From Streptosporangiaceae bacterium (lineage in GTDB: Bacteria; Actinomycetota; Actinomycetes; Streptosporangiales; Streptosporangiaceae): a stretch of DNA of 5,150 nucleotides. Of this stretch, positions 1 through 4,166 are shown piece by piece (position 1 is the first letter of the stretch; the number at the start of each line of letters is the position of its first letter). The stretch lies in contig JASIBJ010000041.1 in assembly GCA_030045215.1 (NCBI GenBank), positions 1 to 5,150 on the forward strand, read 5' to 3'. A program made the translations under genes and the position numbers. The notes below the pieces were generated by a model that made no database searches, was not told the DNA's origin, and worked only from the letters and a program-made list of their open reading frames with translations.

Positions 1-320
1 AAGGCGCGGGTATCGAAACCCGCTCCCAGGATGAGTACCTGGCGGGCCTCGCCGACTTCCCGCAGCACCACCTGGTCGATCAGCCGGGTCCGGGCTACGA
101 CGCCCGGCCGGGCGCAGGGCCAGCGATGATCGATCACCGTTTCTAGCAGGCGGCGCGCTGGCGGCAGCCGGGCCGCCCCGGCCAGCAGCCGGAACTCCGG
201 GCTCAGGAAACGGACGGCGAGCGGGTCGTCGGCGATCCTGACCGGTACAGGCCTGCGCGCTTCCAGCGCGCGGAACAGCGCGTTCTGGTTCGCCGTCTGG
301 CTGGGCTGGCCGGCACGCAT
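1..320 (-). CDS. SAM-dependent methyltransferase, LCM/TIGR00027 family (N-terminal part, cut by window edge)
   Basis: The visible 106 codons give the N-terminal part of a class I methyltransferase of the leucine carboxyl methyltransferase-like family, which transfers methyl from S-adenosylmethionine; in actinobacteria the substrates of these paralogues are mostly unknown. Seen in order: the family opening PSQTANQNALFRALE (residues 6-20), DDPLAVRFL (31-39), ARTRLIDQVV (76-85, with the ID pair typical of the family) and the SAM-binding loop VLILGAGFDTRA (95-106), after which the gene leaves the window. The family is usually about 270-300 residues, so roughly two thirds is missing. The ATG at 320 is preceded by AGGAGG with an 8-nt spacer, which fixes the start. 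A palindrome and a weak promoter lie just upstream. The family call is firm; the substrate cannot be stated. Confidence 0.9.
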   Translation of the reverse strand, partial: MRAGQPSQTANQNALFRALEARRPVPVRIADDPLAVRFLSPEFRLLAGAARLPPARRLLETVIDHRWPCARPGVVARTRLIDQVVLREVGEARQVLILGAGFDTRA

Positions 321-341
321 GGCACTTGCCTCCTAAAAAAG

Positions 342-351
342 CGGACGTCCG
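342..351. promoter_or_regulatory. 10-bp palindrome in the methyltransferase leader, possible TetR-type operator
   Basis: CGGACGTCCG is a perfect palindrome 22 bp upstream of the methyltransferase ATG. Reading the minus strand it sits in AACGGACGTCCGCTT, where symmetry continues imperfectly. On the same strand TAAAGT (360-355) could be a -10 box, with TGGCCA (383-378) a poor -35 at 17 bp, so a protein bound to the palindrome would block transcription start. Such palindromes are common for TetR-family repressors, but no regulator gene is visible nearby. The operator role is inferred from symmetry and position only. Confidence 0.4.
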
Positions 352-535
352 TTCACTTTAACGTACTCTCGTGGTTATGGCCAGCCCAGCAGGCAGCGGA
401 TTGGCACCTGCGCCGGTCAGGCGGCCGACGGGCACCTCCCGTGCTGCGGTCTCGCGGCGGGGGACGCGAGATCCATGGCCGGGCTTGGCGCGAATACAGG
501 ATGCGCGCACGAGAGTTGGGTCGGCCATGCGGTCC

Positions 536-597
536 GTCGCTGACCCGGCTGACCAGGGCGCGTTCTGTCGCTGACCCGGCCGACCAGGGCGCGTTCT
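536..597. repeat. 31-bp tandem duplication, two copies
   Basis: Two adjacent 31-bp units, 536-566 and 567-597, both begin GTCGCTGACCCGGC and end GACCAGGGCGCGTTCT. They differ only at position 550 (T) versus 581 (C). A third copy starts (GTCG at 598) but stops matching. The near-identity indicates recent duplication by slippage. The unit is not a multiple of three and lies in no credible gene. A weaker resemblance (CCGGCCGAC followed by GCGTTC) recurs at 971-990. Confidence 0.9.
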
Positions 598-637
598 GTC
601 GTATTCGGGTCCGATGGCTGACGAATCGGGGGAATTT

Positions 638-657
638 CGTCCCGGACTGCCGGGACG
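638..657 (+). terminator. Intrinsic-terminator-like hairpin, 8-bp stem with ACTG loop
   Basis: CGTCCCGG (638-645) pairs perfectly with CCGGGACG (650-657) around a 4-nt loop, and TTTG follows on the plus strand. This is the best-formed short hairpin in the left half of the window. On the plus strand it would end any transcript from 361-637, where no gene is seen; on the minus strand the trailing sequence is AAATTCC, so termination there is less likely. It could equally insulate the small transcription unit that may begin after it. Confidence 0.5.
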
Positions 658-696
658 TTTGCATCTTGTATCGGGGATGGGGCGGCGGATGCTCGA

Positions 697-719
697 AGTA
701 CAACTTAGATAGTGCAACT
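697..719. promoter_or_regulatory. Paired 9-bp direct repeat, possible regulator-binding site
   Basis: AGTACAACT (697-705) and AGTGCAACT (711-719) are direct repeats with one mismatch, separated by TAGAT, giving a 14-bp period. Half sites of the form AGTTGCA/TGCAACT are common in operators of MarR-family regulators; that link is inference. The element ends 4 bp before a GAGGAA ribosome site, so it would overlap the promoter of the small ORF at 739. No good -35/-10 pair was found on either strand. Confidence 0.35.
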
Positions 720-738
720 GGGCGAGGAAGTGATCACG

Positions 739-822
739 ATGTTCGCCCGTCATCCGCACAAGTCTCACCACTTTGCTCACCTCTTGAGGGAGTGGCTGCA
801 CCGCTGCAACCCATACGTCTAG
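739..822 (+). CDS. Possible 27-residue His-rich small protein or leader peptide
   Basis: An ATG at 739 opens a 27-codon frame ending in TAG at 820-822. GAGGAA (724-729) lies upstream with a 9-nt spacer, a plausible ribosome site. The peptide has six histidines: MFARHPHKSHHFAHL at the N-terminus, then an amphipathic LREWLHRC segment ending NPYV. There is no membrane segment. About 77% of third positions are G or C, better than its surroundings but over few codons. The stop codon overlaps the first base of a perfect stem-loop, and a direct repeat lies just upstream, so site, ORF and hairpin form a compact unit. A His-rich leader peptide would suggest attenuation, but no histidine gene follows. 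It could also be a chance frame. No family is recognised. Confidence 0.3.
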   Translation: MFARHPHKSHHFAHLLREWLHRCNPYV

Positions 823-846
823 CTCGTTAGCGGAGCTGTAACGAGC
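822..846 (+). terminator. Perfect 8-bp stem-loop directly after the small ORF
   Basis: GCTCGTTA (822-829) pairs with TAACGAGC (839-846) around a 9-nt loop. The left arm starts at the last base of the small ORF's stop codon. There is no T-run after it and half the stem is A/T, so it is not a classical strong terminator. Possible roles are 3'-end formation for the small ORF transcript or a protein-binding inverted repeat. Confidence 0.45.
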
Positions 847-1092
847 CGCGAACCCCCGCGACTAGCGCGCGTTCCTGCCCGGTCATCCGGGATCCGGCCA
901 GGCTGGCGCGGCTATCGAAGAGTGCTGCTCCTGCCCGGCTAGGCACGCGCCAATCGTCTGCCTTGGTTTGCCGGCCGACTAGAGGCGTTCATCGCGGCAG
1001 ATGGGTGCGTCTTCGCCGGACGTTGCGCAGAGCCTCCGTTCTGCCGACACCAGAGGCCCTGCGAACCGCCACGAGATTCCGCTGGCTTGCGT
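847..1092. other. Non-coding stretch, no gene seen
   Basis: No frame on either strand shows a ribosome site, codon bias or a recognisable protein. Only minor symmetry is present, for example CCCGG-TCAT-CCGGG at 878-891. The right part could be the decayed continuation of the minus-strand relic at 1093-1194, but translation past its stop gives nothing protein-like. Confidence 0.5.
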
Positions 1093-1194
1093 CTACAGCC
1101 GGTAATAACTGGCGTCGGCCTGCGGTCCGTCGGCGAAACGCAGCTGCCGCAGTGTGGCGGCCAGGCCGGCGCGGTCGGTGATGGTGACGGTCAT
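1093..1194 (-). pseudogene. Short coding relic or small protein, 33 residues, translationally coupled to the upstream relic
   Basis: ATG at 1194 opens a frame of 33 codons ending in TAG at 1093-1095. It starts MTVTITDRAGLAATLRQLRF and ends ADASYYRL. About 84% of third positions are G or C, a strong coding signature for this DNA. The ATG overlaps the stop of the preceding minus-strand frame as ATGA, the usual arrangement of coupled operon genes. The abrupt end after SYYRL, followed by sequence with no codon bias, suggests that the 3' part was lost by a stop mutation or rearrangement, though an intact micro-protein is possible. The opening helix followed by a polar stretch is not a family I can name. 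Confidence 0.45.
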
Positions 1195-1307
1195 GGCGTC
1201 ACCCGCACGGCCGGGCTGGCCGAGTCCCTGGTGACGGCGCCGGGCAGCGGGGTGACGTTAGCGAAGCTTTCGGGGCCGTACAGGAACGCGCCCGTTTTCA
1301 AGCCGCG
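1191..1307 (-). pseudogene. C-terminal relic of an unidentified gene
   Basis: Between an in-frame TAG at 1310-1308 and a TGA at 1193-1191 lies a frame of about 38 codons, reading RGLKTGAFLYGPESFANV and continuing TPLPGAVTRDSASPAVRVTP. About 89% of third positions are G or C, so it almost certainly descends from a real coding sequence. No ATG or GTG with a ribosome site starts it; TTG at 1301 is possible but unsupported. It is therefore best read as the tail of a gene whose upstream part is gone, with the next relic coupled to it by ATGA. Together the two look like the surviving junction of a lost operon. I do not recognise the family. Confidence 0.45.
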
Positions 1308-1413
1308 CTATGGCCTCGTTTTCGAGCGGTGCCGACAATGCCTCCGGGCGGCCAGCAGCCGATACGCGGCCGGGTTCCGCTGCCTCTTGGGCGGCCCGTC
1401 GATTCCCAGTGCG

Positions 1414-2406
1414 TCAGCTGGTGTCGATCGAGAAGTTGGTGAAGCTGAACGTCGAGGGGATGTTGTTCGTCGACACGATCTCGGCGCCGTAGTCGATCTG
1501 GCCCAACGTAGAGTCGGCGGGTATCCAGCCCTTGGAGATTAGCCAGTCGAATAGCTGCAGCAGGTTCACGGTCCCTGAGGTGAAGTTCGTGTCGGCGACG
1601 AACGCGATGTAGCTGCCGCTCGACGTTCTCCATACGCGGTAGCCCCGGCCGCCGAGTGAGACGGTGGCTTCGACCGAGCCCGAGGGGGACTGGTGGAAGT
1701 TCTCTGTCCAGATCATGACCTCGGTCGATCCGGAACTGGCGATCCCGTTGACCCAGATGTCGTAGGCGTCCTCGTAGATCCCGGCGTGCGGGCTCGTCTC
1801 AGAGAAGGTGCTAGAGATCACGTTGAACGAGCTGATCCTTGGCTCGTTGAACGTCTCCTGCACGTTGGGGTAGGTCTTGACGGCACCATTGCCGCTGTCA
1901 TTGTTCATGTCCGCCACTACGTACCAATTACTGTACGAGCACGCCGAGAGGGTCTGGGTGACGCTGTAGCCGCTGACGTTCCACATGTTGTTGTAGATGT
2001 AGTACTTGCCGTCGGCCCAGCCACCAAAGGGGGCCGAGGTGACGAAACGAGGCTTCCCGCAGGTGCTACTCCCGGCAGCGTCAGCTGGCGCGGCGGTGCG
2101 CGTCGGGGTCGGGCTGCCGCCCGCATGCGCGGATGCTCGCGAGCGCGAGGGCCGAATCGCTCGCCCGGAAGATGCGGAGCGCCCGCGCCGAGGGCTGGTA
2201 GCACGATGGCCGGTGCCTGGATGAGGGCTGCGCTGGGCACTGGCTACGGCCGCCGAGCCTGTACTGCCCGCCGTTTCCCTGGACAGATGCCGGACGGCCA
2301 CGACCGCGCCCGCTACCACCAGGACAGCGACGACCGCGACGACTACCACCGCAGGTCGCCGGGGGATCATGGGCCCGCGGCGCCGGGGCTGACCTGAGCT
2401 GTGCAT
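1414..2406 (-). CDS. Membrane-anchored or secreted glycoside hydrolase family 12 (endoglucanase/xyloglucanase type)
   Basis: This 330-residue protein should cleave beta-1,4-glucan backbones (cellulose, beta-glucan or xyloglucan) outside the cell by the retaining mechanism of GH12. Layout: a basic N-terminus (PRRRGP, IPRRP), one hydrophobic segment at 19-38, a low-complexity Ser/Arg/Pro/Ala linker to about 112, then the catalytic domain at about 115-330, the usual size. Family landmarks are YYIYNNMWN (135-143), DSGNGAVKTYPNVQ (170-183), YEDAYDIWV (211-219), STEVMIW (227-233, nucleophile Glu229) and IDYGAEIVST (304-313, acid/base Glu309). Cys116 and Cys156 fit the conserved N-terminal disulfide. 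No carbohydrate-binding module is present. ATG at 2406 is used because an in-frame stop lies upstream; Met13 (2370) is an alternative, and neither has a strong ribosome site. Whether the hydrophobic segment is cleaved is unclear. The linker is unusually arginine-rich. Confidence 0.93.
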   Translation of the reverse strand: MHSSGQPRRRGPMIPRRPAVVVVAVVAVLVVAGAVVAVRHLSRETAGSTGSAAVASAQRSPHPGTGHRATSPRRGRSASSGRAIRPSRSRASAHAGGSPTPTRTAAPADAAGSSTCGKPRFVTSAPFGGWADGKYYIYNNMWNVSGYSVTQTLSACSYSNWYVVADMNNDSGNGAVKTYPNVQETFNEPRISSFNVISSTFSETSPHAGIYEDAYDIWVNGIASSGSTEVMIWTENFHQSPSGSVEATVSLGGRGYRVWRTSSGSYIAFVADTNFTSGTVNLLQLFDWLISKGWIPADSTLGQIDYGAEIVSTNNIPSTFSFTNFSIDTS

Positions 2407-2644
2407 GACGCGACCGCTGCTTACTGCCGGTAAGGTCCGGCGCGGACATATGCCGTTTGCAAATGCCCGTCGCTGTCCGGTGAGGTGTCAGCCGGACGGT
2501 GCGGGCCGACGTCACCATACTCGTTAAGCCGCGCCACATGTCCGCAAACGGCAGGATTGCCAACGACTCCGGACCACGCAGCCCCAGGGCCTTGGCCGGT
2601 CCTTCGCACCCGCCTCGGTAACGGGCCTGCCCGACCGGCCCTCG
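2407..2644. other. Upstream region of the GH12 gene
   Basis: This stretch should hold the promoter of the minus-strand hydrolase gene. It contains no credible gene, no match to the LacI/CebR-type cellulase operator TGGGAGCGCTCCCA, and no convincing -35/-10 pair. Its clearest feature is the spaced inverted repeat listed separately. Frames crossing it are biased toward Arg/Pro and lack ribosome sites. Confidence 0.5.
2451..2553. repeat. 10-bp inverted repeat flanking 83 bp in the GH12 upstream region
   Basis: TGCCGTTTGC at 2451-2460 is matched in reverse complement by GCAAACGGCA at 2544-2553. GGACAT also occurs next to both arms (2444-2449 on the plus strand; 2543-2538 on the minus strand) but on opposite sides of the shared core. 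The left arm overlaps the palindrome TTTGCAAA (2456-2463), and a looser direct copy, ATGCCCGTCGC, follows at 2463. Two copies of one regulator site bracketing the promoter would fit; worn ends of a small mobile element is the alternative. Function is inferred only. Confidence 0.5.
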
Positions 2645-2860
2645 TCAACACGCCGCGTAGATGGCCAGCGGAACGCAGTAGTGCCAGTCATCCCCGCCGT
2701 CGAACACGACCACCACACGGGCGGCCGCCGGTGCTCCTCGGGCATGCATTGTGGAGGTGACGCTGTCGGCCGTGCTCGGCGGCGGCATCTTGAGGATCTC
2801 GACGCGGACTCCATACGGGTCCGCGGCTATGACAGCGATCGCGGAATTCCTGCTGGTCAT
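2645..2860 (-). CDS. Hypothetical small protein, 71 residues
   Basis: ATG at 2860 opens a 71-codon frame ending in TGA at 2645. About 80% of third positions are G or C and the translation looks protein-like: IAVIAADPYGVRVEILKM at 7-24, a Pro/Ser/Thr-rich middle, then ARVVVVFDGGDDWHYC (47-62) and a hydrophobic end, PLAIYAAC. The alternating beta-like strand followed by an acidic turn and W-H-Y suggests a small folded domain or the end of a larger one. No ribosome site precedes the ATG; the frame is open back to a stop about 30 codons upstream without a good alternative start. It overlaps head-to-head with a plus-strand frame at 2829. I do not recognise the family. It may be a genuine small gene or a C-terminal relic. 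Confidence 0.4.
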   Translation of the reverse strand: MTSRNSAIAVIAADPYGVRVEILKMPPPSTADSVTSTMHARGAPAAARVVVVFDGGDDWHYCVPLAIYAAC

Positions 2861-3008
2861 CGTAGGGAGCTTTACCGCTGGAATCGCCCTCGTGATCAGC
2901 GCGCCCCGCCTGCGCCGTCGTCACGATGCTGATCGCGCCTACGGGTGTTTTCGCCGTAGGCCGCTGTTGCCGTCCTGTTGGAAGAACGGCATGGCCGTCG
3001 CGCCGTGA
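2829..3008 (+). CDS. Possible 59-residue single-pass membrane peptide (competes with the minus-strand frame)
   Basis: From ATG 2829 this frame encodes a hydrophobic helix, AEFLLVIVGSFTAGIALVIS (residues 5-24), followed by a basic tail PRLRRRHDADRAYG. This resembles a small membrane protein with its C-terminus inside the cell. The frame is open upstream to a GTG at 2751, next to a GGAGGTGA motif (2753-2760) that would be an excellent ribosome site but has no start codon at the right distance. The last 20 residues lose character. Third-position G/C is about 75%, no better than the opposing frame, which it overlaps by 32 bp. At most one of the two is likely real, and I favour the minus-strand one slightly. 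Confidence 0.22.
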   Translation: MTAIAEFLLVIVGSFTAGIALVISAPRLRRRHDADRAYGCFRRRPLLPSCWKNGMAVAP

Positions 3009-3376
3009 CTCTGCTCCACTCGAGCTGGGGGATCTGGCCGGACTCGTGTTGGTCCACACGAGGTCAGCGCGCCGAACCTGACGCTGTGGAGCAGGCGATC
3101 GCGAGTTCGGCGCGATCAAGTGGGGTCCGAGCAACCCCTCGGGAAGTCAGATCTGGGGTGCTAATCGGCGTGCGAACGGTCGCAGTCGGGCCACGTCGAG
3201 CAGAACGAGGCGATCGTGGTCGCCAGCAGACGCCACGGCAGGCCTTATCTGCCGCCATTGGGCGGCGGCCGCGGCCTGCCTGCTGAGCAGGAGGCCGCAG
3301 GTCCACTGCTGCTCGGGGCGCTAGTGGCGCAAACACCAGGTCGCGCCGCCTGTGTAGCGCTCTGGGCCGACTTCTG
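3009..3376. other. Hairpin-rich non-coding stretch
   Basis: No gene is supported on either strand. The stretch has an unusual run of inverted repeats. CTCGTGT/ACACGAG at 3043-3062 has a 6-nt loop and can extend by GA/TC. GATCGCG/CGCGATC lies at 3097-3117 with a 7-nt loop, and GCCGCC-ATTG-GGCGGC at 3251-3266. A long one at 3271-3298 is listed separately. In DNA this GC-rich, 6-7 bp symmetries arise by chance, so only the last is given weight. Confidence 0.5.
3271..3298. terminator. Long GC-rich hairpin
   Basis: GCGGCCT (3271-3277) pairs with AGGCCGC (3292-3298), and inside it CCTGCT (3279-3284) pairs with AGCAGG (3286-3291), leaving one bulged G and a tight loop; realistically about 11 bp pair. 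A second small hairpin (3251-3266) stands 4 bp before it. No T-run follows on either strand, so as a terminator it would be of the hairpin-only type proposed for actinobacteria. It could mark the end of a plus-strand transcript, or be a relic of the mobile element next to it. Confidence 0.4.
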
Positions 3377-3478
3377 CCATGCCTCGCGCGCATGAACCGC
3401 GGCGACCTCATCCTCCAGCGCAGTGGCCAGCATCCGCCGCGGCGCCTCACGCACGATCTCATCCAAACTCGCGACCAG
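3377..3478 (-). pseudogene. Transposase relic, IS256/Mutator-like N-terminal fragment
   Basis: On the minus strand this stretch reads LVASLDEIVREAPRRMLAT followed by ALEDEVAAVHAREAW. The core R-RML-AL--EVAA matches the N-terminal helix of IS256-group (Mutator-type) transposases, where a line such as VREGARRMLAAALEAEVAAYIE is usual. After HAREAW similarity stops, and none of the later family motifs or the DDE catalytic domain is present. The frame stays open to 3245 but becomes Ser/Pro/Ala-rich and meaningless. Upstream it runs to TTG 3559 without a credible start. Full transposases have about 400 residues, so less than a tenth survives. No terminal inverted repeats were found. The family call rests on one motif from memory. 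Confidence 0.5.
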
Positions 3479-3581
3479 ATCGCCGCCCGCTGCCGCGGCC
3501 CCACCTCTGTTGGGAATGTCGCGGCACGCGCGCGCAACCGGGAGCCGGCGAGCGGGCAATCATGGGCAGAAGGAGGGCACG

Positions 3582-4166
3582 GTGGCCATTGACACGCAGG
3601 CCAGCGACGCGGACCTGATCGCTCGGTCGCTGGCAGAGCCTGATCTGTTCACGGCCGTGTTCGACCGGCATTCCGCCGAGATCCTGCGGTACGTGTATGC
3701 CCGGCTCGGTCTGGAGCTGGCCGAGGACGTGACCGCGGAGACGTTCCTGGCCGCGTTCCAGGGCCGGGGCAGGTACGACGGCGCCTGGTCGGACGCCCGG
3801 CCCTGGCTGTACGGCATCGCGGTGCGGCAGATCCGCAGGCACCGGCGGGTCGAGGCGAGGCGGCTGCGCTTGCTGCAGTCAGCGCTGGTCGACGGGCCGG
3901 CCGAGGATCACAGCGACCGAGTGGTGGAACGCGTAACGGCGCAGCGGCTGGGATCGCGGCTGGCCGCAGTGGTGGCAGCGCTGCCGCGCCAGGACCGGGA
4001 ACTGCTGCTGCTGGTCGCGTGGGCCGAGCTGAGCTATGCGGAGGCAGCGGCGGCGCTGGGCACTACGACCAGCGCGGTCAAGGCCCGGCTGCACCGGATC
4101 AGAGTGCGGATGCGGCACGAACTCGGCGGTGACAATCCGATGAGCCAGGAGAAGGACGATGAGTGA
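3582..4166 (+). CDS. ECF-type RNA polymerase sigma factor (sigma-70 family, group 4)
   Basis: This 194-residue protein directs RNA polymerase to a small set of promoters, typically in response to an envelope or environmental signal. Sigma region 2 spans about 22-90: LFTAVFDRHSAEILRYVYAR, then AEDVTAETFLAAF (48-59, the core-binding helix), then ARPWLYGIAVRQIRRHRR (72-89). A variable linker follows. Region 4 spans about 122-180, with LPRQDRELLLLVAWAELSYA and the helix-turn-helix EAAAALGTTTSAVKARLHRI (154-173), which should read the -35 element. Size and two-domain layout are standard. GTG 3582 is chosen because AGGAGG (3571-3576) lies 5 nt upstream and the sigma-2 domain begins soon after; the frame is open further upstream but without coding character. 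It overlaps the next gene by 8 bp. No clear GGAAC-type autoregulatory promoter was seen. Confidence 0.95.
   Translation: MAIDTQASDADLIARSLAEPDLFTAVFDRHSAEILRYVYARLGLELAEDVTAETFLAAFQGRGRYDGAWSDARPWLYGIAVRQIRRHRRVEARRLRLLQSALVDGPAEDHSDRVVERVTAQRLGSRLAAVVAALPRQDRELLLLVAWAELSYAEAAAALGTTTSAVKARLHRIRVRMRHELGGDNPMSQEKDDE

Larger units (their letters stand above)
361..735. other. Non-coding stretch upstream of the methyltransferase gene
   Basis: No reading frame here has a ribosome site, consistent codon bias or a recognisable protein; the open frames are Arg/Pro/Ser-rich translations typical of GC-rich non-coding DNA. The stretch carries the methyltransferase promoter region at its left end, a 31-bp tandem duplication, a terminator-like hairpin and a direct repeat, each listed separately. 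Confidence 0.6.

Noticed and set aside
358..801. Minus-strand open frame of 147 codons, and its neighbours on both strands in 353-830
   Set aside because: Arg/Pro/Ser-rich translations with no ribosome site, crossing the 31-bp tandem duplication; typical of open frames in GC-rich non-coding DNA.
822..870. Possible tRNA-like or structured RNA around the 822-846 stem-loop
   Set aside because: No acceptor stem, anticodon arm or GTTCGA-type T-loop; only one stem is present.
963..1542. Plus-strand frames opposite the relics and the 3' end of the GH12 gene
   Set aside because: Arg-rich shadows antisense to sequence with clear minus-strand codon bias; no start signals.
1693..2397. 234-codon plus-strand frame antisense to the GH12 gene
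   Set aside because: The minus strand encodes a recognisable enzyme with its catalytic residues; the antisense frame is a by-product of its codon bias.
3043..3117. Two 7-bp inverted repeats (3043-3062 and 3097-3117) as regulatory sites
   Set aside because: Short symmetries of this size are expected by chance in DNA this GC-rich, and no gene next to them supports a role.
3064..3537. 157-codon minus-strand frame over the transposase relic
   Set aside because: Different frame from the transposase-like motif, Arg-rich and without recognisable domains.
3512..3540. GGGAAT upstream of the sigma gene as an ECF-type -35 element
   Set aside because: No matching -10 element (CGTC or similar) at 16-17 bp, so an autoregulatory promoter cannot be claimed.
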